A DNA stretch of 64,000 nt from Oscarella lobularis (Eukaryota; Porifera; Homoscleromorpha; Homosclerophorida; Oscarellidae): positions 124,001 to 188,000 of the forward strand of contig NC_089189.1 of NCBI RefSeq assembly GCF_947507565.1, given 5' to 3'. The notes beneath the pieces are model-generated. The model was not told the DNA's origin and searched no databases. It saw only the letters and a list, made by a program, of their open reading frames with translations. The translations under genes and the position numbers were made by a program. Position 1 is the stretch's first letter. Each line of letters begins with the position of its first letter. This document shows, one piece after another, positions 1-12,660 of the stretch.

Positions 1-3000
1 TCATATGCGGATTGCAGTGCTCTTCCTGCCAGCGAATAACTTGCTCATACGAACTAAAAAAATTAGAAAATATTAAATAAATAAATAAATAAATATATAT
101 TTTACCTTGGTGAAAGAGGCGACCACGAAAACGGTTTCACTTCCTGAACTAAGCTGAGAATCGTGCAATCCTTCATAAAAATGAATTAAAAATTGACGAA
201 TTTATGACGTCATCTCACCGCCGCTTCCATAATTCGTTTTTTCGATAACATCATTACGAGTAGAAGCAAAAGAGAAGCGAGTAAATCGCTCTGAGCATTC
301 GCGTTCGTTTGCGCGAAAAAGAACCTAAAAATCGTGACGTCATAAACGCGAAATCTACCGCAAACGAACTCGTATCGCTCGACGATCCCACTCCAATTCA
401 TAAGCGGCAAAACGCGCGACAAAAACGCGAATTTTTCCTCGACGCGATCCCCCTCCATCTAAAACACGATATCTAAATATTTAATCATCTATAGCGACTC
501 GTTTTCGACCTCGATCATTTGATTTAGAACGGCGGGCGTGGGAAGAAATTCATTCCAAGGCAAATCAACAAAACGCGTATTATAAATCACGAGGGTAAAT
601 AGGGGAACGCCCGGCTGCGAGAGAAAGGTTCGATAGTGATTCCAAAGCAGCGACATCGCATCATTAGGAGAAAAGGAAAGATCTGGGAAACGTAGCTAAA
701 GTTCTTCTCCTTCCCGGATGAATTTTATATAAGGGTTACTAGGGAATTTGCTCTGCATGGAAACGACACACGATACGAAGTGACCAATCATATCTGAAGC
801 CGTGACGGAGTCGATTTCCATCCAGGGAGGTTGAACATTTGTCGTACTATTAAAATTAATATTTAATTCTATTGATTTATTGGTATTTACCCGTCCATTT
901 GCTTGACTCCTTGCATGTGTATCCACGGATGAAATAACTTGATTATGGAATCCCACGCCGTTTGGAGAGCTTCCCCGTCGCTATAGACGACGAATAACTG
1001 TCCCGTATACGCGAGGAGACAGCCAATAAGGTGAACGTAGGGCTGGAGAGACGAATAGAGAAGCGAAGGCGGAAGTATAGCCGGAAGAGCGACGGGAAGA
1101 GCCGTAGACGGAGTAAGACGAATGCGGAGATCGTTGAAAAACGAAGCCAGGGAACCGGCCGTTTCAATAACCTGAAAAAAATTAATAATAATTAATTAAT
1201 TTATGTATTAATTGCCTCTTCTCGCGCGAGATGGAGAGCGTCTCTCGACGCTTCGTCGCTGATTGGTTCCCGTCGAAAAGGACAGCCAATCACGGCTAGA
1301 AAGTCTTCCCAAAGGACGGGACATAGCTCACGTGACCCCGAATCTAAAGAAAAATATATAGAATAGTTAAAAAATTCGCTTTATTTACGATTTAGAAGAA
1401 TTTTTAGAACGTCGCCGTATAGAGACGGGAATTGATATTGCAACAAATGTCGCAAATGAGAACGCAAGACCTTCGAGAATGAAAATAATTTAATTTAATC
1501 GTACAGTACGAAAAATTGACTTACTTCAAATACGGGTCCCGTATGCGCATCCGGGTCGACGCCGCACGCCGCCAACGACGATCCGACGGCGGCGACGAGA
1601 ATTTGACGATCGCTCAAAAGGGGGCGATGAGAATTCAACCAAAATTGCACATCAAACTATTAAATTCAATAAAATCAATAATTTTAATAAGGGGGGAGGG
1701 AGGGGATCCTATATACTTTCGTTAGAAGAGAAAACGAGAGATCGGTGTCGTTGAGAAAATTCCCCGTGACTTTTTGATACATTGATATAAAATCGCTGGG
1801 ACATTCGGTTGGAACGAAAATGGGTCCCAATAGGGAAGCGAGTTTGGGATACTCGAGCATCGTATGAAGAAGCGTATGCGTCTTTTCGGGAAAAGGAGCA
1901 ATGAATTCCTTTAGAGAGAGAGGACATTAATTATTGATTTATTTATTTTTTGGGAGGGAGTCGCACTTGGCCTAGAGCGTCGATTAAGTGCGTGAATAAT
2001 TGTCGCATTGAGGGACTGGATCGAACGGGGTCGTCATAGAGATTAACCACGTGATAAAATAATAGTGTAGCCGCTTCCAGACACGACTCTTTACTCACGT
2101 GATTCGAGACAACCGCTTCAGCGAGAAGACTAGAAAAAATTAATTAATTAATATCTCTAATTCATTTTTTACTCACGTGATCGCTCGCTCAAGTCTCACA
2201 GCTGCATACGGGACATCAGAATTGACTCCTTGATTCATTACTTTGACAAGATTCACGTATTGAGCTCGATTTCCTTCCACGCGACGTATCACGTGATTCA
2301 CAGCCTGTTTCTCATAATACTAAAAAGAAAAAAACAAATGAACGATAATCAATATTATTTATCTTTGTCTTACTTTGAGAACGAGTCGCGCAGGTCCCAT
2401 ACATCTCCGATCCGATGAATAGGCGTTTCGACAGGGAACGCAGATATCAAGCTAAAAATGACGTCACTACTTCAAAAAATTATTTTAATCGACCTACCGT
2501 CTTTTCTTCGTTGAAATACATTTTCGGTAAGAATTCGAGATATTCGAGATCGAGAGCTACACATGTTTCACTTTGATCAGATGACCCTCTAAAGAATAAA
2601 TAATAAATAATAATAATAAAAATAATAAAGATAATTATTTTTAAATTATTGATTTTTGAGTTCTGACCTCGCGAAATCGGTCAGCGTCAAAAGATCGCGA
2701 TGGAGAGTCGAAACAATTGTCGTTTTATCGCAAAGAAGCGAAAATTCGAGCGGCCGAACCGCGGAGACTGCGCAATGAAGGGGCGGCGGCGGAAGAATCG
2801 ACGAAGGAACGCGAAGACGAGCCATAATACGGGACTCAGCTAAAACCAAAAAATCAATAAAAATATAAAGACTTTTCTATCTAATAACGTACCCGTGTCG
2901 GGTCCAGGTGATGTGGGCGTGGTCAATAGAGAGCCAAGTCTTCCTTGTGACGATTGCAATTTCGTCGCTTTTATCCAATCAGCGATTTCCTTTTGAACTT

Positions 3001-6000
3001 CCGTGTTAATCGTCACCCAATCGACAACTTCAAGCCAAACGGACTAAAAGAGAGGAGAGAATCCTCAAAGGGGGCCCCGCTTAGTTACCCCCTTAGCAAC
3101 AAACGAACCACGTCTCTAGACATAATATCTTCGAGTTTATCGGGTAAATACTGAAGAGGCAAGTCCGGTAAATAAAGCGAAGGCGAATGAAGAAGCGGTT
3201 CTTCGACCCAAAGACTCAATCCATAATAAAATCTATAATAAATAATTTTAATAGGCATAATTCGTGACGTCATTTCTCTTACTTTCCCACGTCACTGTGA
3301 AATCGAATTCTCGCCAATTGATCGGGTCGAAACGGATCGTTGACGTCATGACGATCGCTCTCTGATTGGGCGATGGATTTATGTTTTTCCGCTATCGACG
3401 TCAATTTCGCTTTCATCGCTCTCAAAACGCCGAAACTCGAGAAAAATCTCGCGCCCTGACTCGACGTATTCGGCGCGCCGAATTTATTTCTACGACGATA
3501 GAAAAAACGCGCGAAAAAAGCGCTCCACATGAGAGCGCATCCCGGATGATCGAGGGGGGCGGATTGCGCGCGTTCCGCCCAGCGATGAATCGAGAGTCGC
3601 GATGAGGAGAAAGGCGCTTTGGGGTACGAAGTGCGAGAGAAAAAAGCCTAAGGGAAAAATCAATAAAGGTTATGTGATATTATTTATTTACCTTGAGTGC
3701 TTGGTCTGGATTTTGCTTGGGATTCGCTTGGAGATGTTCGTCTATGGAGTCGATTAATCCGCGTCTTTTTTCGAATTCTGTTTCGACGCATAGAATGACG
3801 TAGGAAAGCCAGACGTGTTCACTAGCCTTGGGACCCCAAAAAACCGTCTTAACCCTATTTATTTATTTATTAAAATTGAATACCGTGTGATCAAGAAACG
3901 AAGGGGGACCCCCACTTCCAGCCAATGAGAAGAGCGCTCCGAGAAGTCCCGGTTTCGATTTATCCGAAGCGACAAATTCCTAATTAAATTCCCCCATAAT
4001 TATCCAAACTAAAACGACGTTCTTACGTCATATTTTTCGTATATGACTTCAGTGATAATTTCCCGGCATTCTTTGATTTTAAAAACGGACATAATGAGTC
4101 CGTCCAAAACGCGTTGAATACTCTTCTCTCTATGACGTCAAAAATCAATACTAATTATATTAATTGATTTTAATCTCACTTGTGCCAATTATTTAAACCC
4201 GTAAATGCTCTCGTCCAAAATTCGGCGAGACGCTTCGGAGTCTGCAAACTTCCGGGTCGCTGAGACGAACTCATTTGAGCCTAAAAAATAAATAAGTAAT
4301 ACTAATTAATATTCATTATTTTTCTTACGTGAACTAATGACGTCAGAAGTTTGGTATTCGCTCCAGATCCGGCACGCCCAGTCAATTTTTCAATAAATCC
4401 GCTCATATTCATATCAGCCAAAGCAAGGGAATGAATAACAGCAACAAATCTAAATAAATCAATAATAAATTAGGGAATTTTCGCTTGAGGAATTCTTACT
4501 TTGGTTCGTCTAAAAGTCGATCTGCTTCGCGCGAAAACGTGAGAATGACGTTGGAGAGAATTTTGAGTGCAGCCAAGAGATTCTTCGACTCGACAAGACG
4601 CTCAAGAAGTGGCAAACCATCCACGCAAAATTTCTCAAGACTAAAGACACGAGCCCCTGTGAAAAAATCCCCTTATGTAACCCCTACGTACTTGTGTCCA
4701 AGATGCGACGAAGAGAGAGCAATAAAGCACGCTAGAGACGACGTTTTAAGCGCCTGTCTTACGGGAGCGAGAGTCGGATCCAAATCGAAATCTAATAGGT
4801 CCGTATTCGCGTCATCGGAATGAAGAACGGGGGTCGGACGATCGGACTTGTGAAGACATAGAGAAAGAGCCACATTCCACAGCCAATTAGTGACCTCGTG
4901 ACGCGGATCCGCCGCGCCCAAACGATACAAATTAAACTAAAAAATAAATCAATATTTTATGACGTCATAAATTGGTTTTATACCCGCGCTAGAATATCTG
5001 CTCCTTGCTCATTGGATTCAATCATCATTTCTACTTCTACCAGGAGGGTTGCCATGGCGATGTGAAGGTGATTTGGTAGCGCGAGTTCGTCCGTTTCCCC
5101 GGCAACGCCCCAATTGAGATCCGAGATGATGGAACGCGCGAGATGATGACGTGGCGAAGCGGGGGCGTGGCACAGGAGAAATTCCCGTAGCGTTTGGATG
5201 TCCGATTCACTGGGATTCCACGCGGAAACGGGAAGCGCTTTGAAAAGATAAATACAAGCCTATATCGAGAAAAATCCCAATAACGGATTAGGAGAGGATA
5301 AATATTTTTAATTAATACTTTTCCCAATTGATCGATTGTGTGTCGGACTTGCGACAAAAGAAACGAGACTAAACGCGGATGTTTGCCGGCTATAGCGCCA
5401 AGCAAATCTCGACCCGTTTTGCCACAAACTTCCCTAGTAACAGGCTGCAATTGAGACACCTAGATACAATGTAACAACATGAGAAGAAGTCCCTTTTTCT
5501 TTTCTTTTTTCTTTGCCTCGTAAATTTGAAGGGAAACGGCTTCCGCAAAATCCGTTTCCATGGCGTCGCGCGCCGTTGCCATGTTCGCGAGCGTAGTGAG
5601 AAGAAACACTGTCTCAGATTCGCTAATACCGATTAAATAATCAGCAAAAGCCGACTTCCGGTTCTCATCTGAAAAAATCAATAAAAAATCACGATTAATC
5701 AACGGATACTATACCATCTAATCTTCGCTCCCAATCCGAGTCTGAAGGCTCGACTTCCGGTTCGGAGGGATCAACAAGAAACCAAAAAATTTCCCAAATT
5801 TTTTCAACGGATATACTTCCGTATGGCATATCAGCCAAAAATTGCCACGCCCCCAAACTAAGAAATTAATAATTATTATTTAATTTTTATTTTTTAAATT
5901 TACCGGTGTGCTGACTGAATCCACTTTACGGCGCGAATAAAGAGCGCGTCGAACTCGGTTCGAAGACGTTTGAGTGTGAAACGTGGCTCCATGAAGCCCG

Positions 6001-9000
6001 TTTGTTGCCTAGGCAACTCGTCTTCCGTCTCGCCAAGAATGTGCGTTCGCCAATTGTAATACGAGATCCAGTGGTCGGACATGAAATGAACGGTTTGTCT
6101 AGAAAAATAAATAATTAAAAGTTTAATTTTTATTTTTTTCTTGGTGTGAACCTTATTGTTCTTCCTATCATTTGAACGAATCTCTTGTAGCGTATTTGTT
6201 GGAGAGTGGTGAAGGCGACGCTGAGAAGTTTCATGAGACGAGTGGCGAAAGCGAAGAGACGCATCAGACGAAAACTCGTCGTGTCTTCAACACTGTAAGG
6301 AGACTCTGAAAAAAAAGGATAACGCTCTGACGCACACGTGAGGAAGGATCTATGCATGAAAGGAGGTAGAATTACCTATGCAAGTTAGTATTTTATCAGC
6401 AAACATAAATCTATGGATGCGTTAACAAGTACAGGTAGGGGTACTCCAAGTACTCCAAGTACTCCAAGTACTCTAAGTACTCCAAGTACTACAAGTACTC
6501 CAAGTACTAAAAGTACTACAAGTACTTACTCCAAGTACTACAAGTACTCTAAGTACTCTAAGTACTACAAGTACTACAAGTACTCCAAGTACTCCAAGTA
6601 CTCCAAGTACTACAAGTACTCCAAGTACTCCAAGTACTCCAAGTACTACAAGTACTCCACTCCAAGTACTCCACTTACTCCAAGTACTCCAAGTACTACA
6701 AGTACTTACTCCAAGTACTACAAGTACTCTAAGTACTCTAAGTACTACAAGTACTACAAGTACTACAAGTACTCCAAGTACTCCAAGTACTCCAAGTACT
6801 CCACTCCAAGTACTCCACTTACTCCAAGTACTCCAAGTACTCCAAGTACTACAAGTACTTACTCCAAGTACTACAAGTACTCTAAGTACTCTAAGTACTA
6901 CAAGTACTACAAGTACTCCAAGTACTCCAAGTACTCCAAGTACTCCACTTACTCCAAGTACTCCAAGTACTCCAAGTACTCCAAGTACTCCAAGTACTTA
7001 CTCCAAGTACTACAAGTACTTCATCTACTTCATCTACTACAAGTACTTCATCTACCTCATGGCCTCTACTTGATTCTCTATGTGTACACTACTTGACTCT
7101 TTAAAGGATTGAGGAAAATTTAGAACGCCTGAACTGCCCAGGGAAGGACTCATACCTGATTCTGTTGAATCGATTCCGAGAATATATTGAAATACTGACG
7201 TCATGGGAAACTGATTAAATAGAGATATGAAATCGGATTCCTTGAGCCACCAGAACGACTCAGCTGGCTCCTCATCCTTAATTAAAAACAAATTATCTAT
7301 AGAATTAATAAATTAATAAATAGACGCACCTCCTCTCCATCTTCATCAAGAAAAGTCCAATTGACACCACCCCCTTTATAAATAAATAACAAACACGTGA
7401 GAAATAAAAATAAATAATTATTAATTAATTAACCTTCAGGAGTGGGCGTCAAAGTGACTTCAAGTTCGGCGAGCATCTCGCTCCTCCGCCTCACAGGCAG
7501 CAACAATGTAACAAGCATCGTAAGCAAATGATCCAATAGGGGACCCCCCCACGAAAACGACGCACTATCATCCCTCAAAAACCCCGGAGAAACATCCCGC
7601 GACCCGGAAGCGGGCGGCACGAGCCGAAACAAAAGTCCCGGCGAAAAATTCTCCGGATAGGACCCGGAAGCTAAGCACTCAAACGGCTGTTCCCGTATGG
7701 AAACGATAGTCGGAGAAAGAAGTTGAATATACTTGGACGCCCATTCGCCGACGCCGGCCGGACAACGAAGCACGTGATTAAGAACGAAGAGATGATCACG
7801 TAGCGTCGAAACGCGGAGGAGATGAGTGAGGAGTTGATCAATCCAGACGCGTAATTGCGCGTGGAATTGCGCATTTGAAAGGGGCTTACGTTCGAAGGCG
7901 AAAAGAACGCTCACGCAATTGCGTAGTTGATCCAATTGGGTGATCACGTGGGGTGGGATAGAGCGATTAGGCCAAGCTATTAAATAAAAATTATTAATCG
8001 ATTTTAATTTATTGATTTATTGCCTGTTAGGGGTGATTCTGGTTTGAGATTTTTCACATAAGGTAAATTCCCCAACATGTCGCTGATGTACATGTCCACG
8101 TGAACGCGCGCTAGTTGACATAGATAAGACTTGTGTCCCAATTCCTAAGGAACCAATACTAATTAAGAATTAATTAATATATAGATTATGTACTTCTTGT
8201 AATTTTTCTCTAATGCTTTTGAGGATTTTATTCATCACTAATGCGCCGTCTGGATTGAAGATAGCTGCCTTGTAGTTGTGCGTGTGAGTCACGTTCTTTC
8301 CGTCCAGGCATTTCCCCTAAAGGGGGCCCCACTTTTTTAAATTCTCCCCCTGGCTCAGAAACAACTCACGTTCCCTGCCACAGACTTCTCCTCAGTTCTC
8401 CACAATTTCTCCTTCTGTTTGCCGTAATCGCCCATGAGACTCTAATTAAAATAATTATTAATTTTCGAGGTATTATTTACGATGTACTTTGATTTCTTTT
8501 TGCGTGTCTTCTAACGCTAATTTAGCCTTGTAGTAGTCCATCACAATTTCGTAGAATTCAAATCGTTCTTGGCTACATGTCTATATATATGAAAATCAGG
8601 TTTAAATGTTTTGAAAATTTTTTCTAAGTGTACCCTAAGGAATTCGTCTATATAAATTTCGTTTCTGTCCAGCTCTGGATTTTCGTAATAGAGAGCAAGC
8701 GTTTCCTCACTAAAAGGCTCTTGATCCCCTAAAATAAATAAATCAATAAATTAATTAAATCTAGATCTGATTCTACTGTGATCTGCTCTTTCTCTCTCAA
8801 GTCTCGGATAGGCAACTCTCTCACTAGAAGATTCTCGATTTTCTGCCTCTAAAACTTCCTCTTGGACAACCCTTTCAGGTTCTCTCTCAATTTCTTTGGG
8901 TTCTTCATCCTGGGTATCTGTTGCTATAGCCACCGTTTCGTCATCACGAAGAACTGTAGCAAGTTCCTCCTCCTCATTCTGAACGAGACTCTCGGATTCA

Positions 9001-10165
9001 GTCACCAATGGGGGCACCTCTTCCACGCCACGTGATTCGACGTTTTCCCCGTCATTTGTAGCAACTTCTGTCGCTGATTCTTCGCTTCGCGTAGCCGTTG
9101 CTACGATCGCTTCTTCGCTTTCTTCGGGGACCACGCCCACTTCCACCGTGCTCTCCTCTCCGTCTTCTTTCTCGACGACTTTTGAGGGCGGTTCCTCGTC
9201 GATTTGCTCTTCCTTGTCATCTGCATTCGTTTCTTTCTCCGAGCGATCTTCTTTCGGCTCTTCTAAGCGCGATACGAAGCGTCGCGACACGTTTTTTCGC
9301 TTGTATCGTTTCTTTTCGCACCTCTGACTGACTCGACGCGTTCCTCTTGCGCTGCTTTGCGTTTCTTGTGCTTCTTTCGCGGCCGAACAGCTTCCATTGC
9401 GACTTTGCGTCACTCTCTTCGATGGCGTCGTGATCACATGATCACACACGTGCATCGTCATACTGAAACCAGCTGAAACTGTACTTTGCGCCTAAAAAAA
9501 TTATGAAGTAATCATTTCAGTACTTTTTAGTTCTTCAAGTGCATCAATCTCAAAATCTATTCATAGAAAATAAAAAAACGCGTTGTCCAAAATATGAAAA
9601 AATAATAGACCACACTAAAATTGTCACAAGAGTGCTATGGGACCTTTTTGTTGCCCCGAGATGACGCCAGATATTTTAAAAGACAAAAATCAGCAAACTA
9701 AAATATGAATTAATTACGAAATTATGTAATCAAATTAATCAGACACACCTCCTTAGCAAAAAATGCTCAATATGAACTGTAGCCGACTTTTTCGCTCTCC
9801 TTTCGCCTCGTTTGCCGTCTCTATCGTATTCTCGCTGGTCTTGTAGTCGATTGAGCGAAGTTACGCGCAGCTTTCGTCCATGCGATCCGTTTTTACAGCG
9901 TACCTACGTGGAAAAACGATCAATCGTCGTAGATTAGGCACCAAAAGCTACTCGAACGAACCTCGCAGCCTCGTCCGCGATCGAAAACGGCGCGCGAGAC
10001 GCGCAAGTCTCGCGGTGGCGTCGATCGACGCCCGATCGGAGAGATCCGCCATTTTCTTAGCTATAGCGTGCTAGTCTAGTGTACCTGGCTTGTTCTTCGA
10101 TGTCGAGACGGTCGACGAAAGCGTGAAGAAGAGAAAAGGCGTCCACGAGGCATGTTCTTCGCCAT
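1..10165 (-). CDS. EPG5: Ectopic P-granules protein 5 homologue (EPG5), nearly complete
   Basis: EPG5 is a large tethering factor that promotes autophagosome fusion with late endosomes and lysosomes. About 25-30 short exons read right to left. Recognisable blocks in family order include the hallmark HLFVLNHVLRCPAGVGEWA-like segment (7429-7947), the FWWLKESDFISLFNQFP exon (about 7160-7290), the MRLFAFATRLMKLLSVAF exon (6140-6305), an ISESETVFLLTTLANMA exon (5460-5702), and the C-terminal SYEQVIRWQEEH piece at the left edge. Only the last few dozen residues lie outside the window. The start chosen is 10165: an 81-nt exon (10085-10165) encodes a basic 27-residue peptide and splices in frame (intron 9492-10084) to the acidic, disordered exon ending near 9491. 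A later Met at 9461 is the alternative start. Intron 6306-7155 holds a minisatellite. I am sure of the identity and less sure of the first exon. Confidence 0.9.
6415..7075. repeat. Minisatellite of 9-bp units inside an EPG5 intron
   Basis: Roughly 70 units of a 9-bp motif of the form CAAGTACTC, with CAAGTACTA variants, fill most of an 850-nt intron (6306-7155). Higher-order blocks of about 170 bp recur, each with the same order of unit variants and a 'CCACTCC...CCACTTACTCC' break. The array keeps a 227-residue frame open (6413-7096, Ser/Tyr/Lys-rich). That is a by-product of a repeat unit divisible by 3 and is not a gene. The flanking splice sites read correctly into EPG5 exons. Confidence 0.93.
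9492..10084 (-). other. Proposed first intron of EPG5 (593 nt)
   Basis: This stretch begins (minus strand) with GTACAC and ends with a T-rich tract plus TAG. Joining its ends keeps the EPG5 frame open (27 codons, then the acidic exon). I see no other gene in it. The short ORF 9880-10074 on the plus strand has no recognisable similarity. Confidence 0.5.
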
Positions 10166-10345
10166 CTTGAACTCGAGCCTTGAGGCGTCAATTGCTGACT
10201 AATCAATAGCCAAACCGGAATTGAAAATTTGCACCTATTCGTTTCCACCATTCAGAGCGCTAGTTGAATCCCACGTGACCTCCGCGGACCAATGAGCGCG
10301 CTGGGCGGAGCTACACGATTCAAAAGCGAAGAGCACACCGATTTC
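10166..10345. promoter_or_regulatory. Putative divergent promoter, EPG5 (-) and spliced RNA (+)
   Basis: Between the proposed EPG5 start and the GC-rich plus-strand transcript lie a CACGTG-type E-box (about 10272), a CCAAT box (about 10289) and a GC box (GGGCGG, about 10302). The same arrangement recurs in the duplicate at 12676-12846. Function is inferred from these motifs and from the divergent gene order. Confidence 0.45.
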
Positions 10346-11165
10346 CCCTCAGTTGCGGCTGAGGGTGGATGCGGCGTGGTTCGCTACGTCTCGTTCTTGA
10401 ACGGACCGGCTCGGGGGAAGGCAAAAGGCAAGTCTGGGTGTCGGATCAGCGTGGCCCACGGATAATCCGTGCCGGAGCCCGTAGGCAGGGCGAAGGGGGG
10501 CTTCGGCCTCGGTACGCGCACTGGGCAGAACGATCGCTTAGGTCTTATTGTTGCTAACAAGCACGAACCGCGCTAGGCTCGAGCGGTTACGGCTTGGAGG
10601 GGGTGTTCAAAAACGGTCTGGTTGCCGGCACTTTTCTCACCCGATAGCACGATTAGACCGACGATGATCCGGCTCAGGTGAAGGCATTTCGGGCATTGCA
10701 CTGTCTTTCTTGTCGGCCTCTACAAACAGTGGTCGGCCGTTCTCCACTTCCAGTAGCCCCGGTTCTTCTCTGGAACACATACCGAAGGGTTTGCTTGTAC
10801 CAGCGCGCCGGGGGACTTCGGTATTAGGGACCGACTCTCATCCAGGCGGGTACACGTGGGGTGGCCGATGACGCGCAACTCACCCGATAATTTTTGGAAG
10901 GGAGTCATCGCTTTGCGAAGACTTCCCTGGGCTACGAAGCGTCCGAACCTCCGCGCGGTGTAGCCTGGGTTACGCTAATACGGACGCAAACCAAAAGGTA
11001 CGTACAACGATTATTTTACACTGACTAATACCATTTTTTTAGGTCGCGCGCTGAAGAAAAATGATGGACGAAGTCACGAAGACAGAAGGAGAGAAGTAAA
11101 GCAATTGGACACGTTAGAATGATTTTTTTGTACTGCATGCGTCTGTGGAAATAAAATATGAGCAA
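10345..11165 (+). ncRNA. Putative spliced, polyadenylated GC-rich RNA, copy A
   Basis: The unit starts with a perfect 7-bp hairpin (CCCTCAG, loop, CTGAGGG) just downstream of a CCAAT/GC-box promoter. A GC-rich exon of about 650 nt follows. It has many short inverted repeats, such as CGGATAATCCG and GGCTTCGGCC. The exon ends in AAAAG|GTACGT. A 45-nt intron follows, with a CTGACTAAT branch site, a T tract and TAG (about 10997-11042). Exon 2 ends near an AATAAA signal at about 11150. The longest plus-strand ORF in exon 1 is 62 codons, and the frame that crosses the junction has no ATG. I do not recognise it as rRNA, SRP, RNase P, 7SK or tRNA. The ncRNA assignment is inference; a short peptide or an old transposon piece is possible. 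Confidence 0.45.
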
Positions 11166-11435
11166 ATTGAGCGTGTGGCCGTCGTGTATATCTGCTCTTC
11201 ACGTCTTTCAGGCTCTCTCTGCCGCCCATCGATCTGTTTTAGCGAGAGTCGGTTTGCACTACAGAGAAATTAATCTACGAGATGCTACATCAATCACAAA
11301 AAGCACAAATATTCATAAAAACGTAGGGTTCATCCAAAACTGAAGTAAACGACTATGTCATAGGGGGAAAGAATACAAGCTATGGTTCTCAATTCAATCA
11401 GATTCGTTTCCCGTTAGCGTGAGTATGAGGTCGGA

Positions 11436-12660
11436 TGACGTTGACCCCAGAAGCACTGAGACGAGTGGCGGCACCGGTGCGCTGAATACGCCCAATTTTC
11501 GCCGCGAGAACAGAAGCTGTGGCGGAGTTGCACAAGCAGCGGTAACTCAACATTCCTAGTTGAGTAGCATGCCTTGTGCGAATTGGATTGAGACGAAATA
11601 GATCGAGAAGTGCTGCTACTCCTCCAACAGAGGCCGTAGAATCGTCATAACGCAAACCAGCCAGACAACGGAGATACCTCTTTTCTATCTGTGCTAAGCG
11701 GCTGATTACGCCAGCTGATCCGTCCGCCCAAACGGCAGCCCCGTAGTCAAGGTCCGGTTGAATGACTGAGCGAACAAACGCTAGTCGAGCTGCGTTGGAT
11801 AACAGACGATGACATCGGTAAAGAACACCAATTTTTCGGCCAACCTTCCTAATGACGTTGTCCATCTGCGGTTTCCACGATAGACGACTATCAATCAAAA
11901 CCCCGAGGTATCTCACGTGAGGTGAAGGCGACAGAATGACATTATTGACCGAAACCGTATAGATCGACGTGTCTTCAGTATCACGAAACTTGGGAAAAAG
12001 CAGAAAAGCCGATTTTTGACCATTGAGAGCCATCAGATTCTCAGAGTACCATGAAGTCACACTATTAATATCTTGTTGTAGTTGAGTAACCGCTCCCTCA
12101 AAAGTTTCGTTGCTGGAATAAAGACAGGCATCATCTGCGTAAAGGATTAGAGACGATTGAGAAGAGACGACCGAGGTGATGTTCCGGGTGAAGAAATTGA
12201 ATAAAAGAGGACCTAATTTTGAACCTTGAGGCACTCCTCTCCTAACTGGCGACAAGTTCGAAGCAGTAGAGCCGACCGAGACAAATCCAAGAGGTAAGAA
12301 GAGAGCCATGCCAGGACCTTTCCCTTCACTCCACACGATGACAGACCTCGGAGAAGTAAACTGTGATCGACTGTGTCAAAGGCCTTCTTAACATCAAGAA
12401 AGACAGCCGCCGAGCGAAGACCTGCGTCCTTGCCAGACAAAAGATCTTGAGTCAAACAAACCATCGCATCTTGAGTTGACCGAGATTTTCGAAAGCCAAA
12501 TTGGCAGTCAGGAATAAGAAGGTGCTTGTCGAAGTAGCCACATAAAGATTGAAAGACAAAATGTTCCAATATTTTTGAGACAATTGGCAGCAACGATACC
12601 GGGCGAAAATTCTTGGGATCAAGTCTTGAACCCGATTTGAAAATGGGAACAACCTTGGCA
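11436..12660 (-). mobile_element. Truncated LINE (non-LTR) reverse transcriptase fragment, frameshifted
   Basis: Reading right to left, the translation has the ordered RT blocks of a Jockey/CR1-type LINE: KNFRPVSLLPIVSKILE, QFGFRKSRSTQDA, AVFLDVKKAFDTVDHSLLL, RRGVPQGSKLGPLLFN, the catalytic LILYADDACLYSS, and VRYLGVLIDSRLSW. The 5' half (endonuclease and start of RT) is missing, cut exactly at the duplication border 12660/12661. The thumb/C-terminal part runs into sequence derived from the neighbouring kinase gene. A frameshift near 12300 puts block 'AWLSSYL' and the 'GFVSVGSTASNLSPV' block in different frames. It is a dead fragment. No poly-A tail or target-site duplication is visible. Confidence 0.9.

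Larger units (their letters stand above)
10151..11435. repeat. Segmental duplication, copy A
   Basis: This is a direct repeat of 12661-13935. It opens with CATGTTCTTCGCCATCTTGA, which on the minus strand encodes the first five EPG5 residues. It contains the promoter, the GC-rich RNA unit, and about 40 nt matching the 3' coding end of Kelch-kinase 1. The outer parts differ by substitutions and small indels (for example, extra bases near 10200). The central stretch from about 10340 to 11019 is identical to the other copy. Confidence 0.93.

Noticed and set aside
6413-7096. 227-residue Ser/Thr/Tyr/Lys repeat ORF
   Set aside because: It is the 9-bp minisatellite in an EPG5 intron. The unit length is a multiple of 3, so no stop arises. 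Flanking exons splice across it.
10369-10557. 62-residue ORF MRRGSLRLVLERTG..., present identically in both duplicates
   Set aside because: Identity is explained by the identical 680-bp core. The opposite strand has an equally long ORF (10720-10908), composition is GC-driven and no domain is seen.
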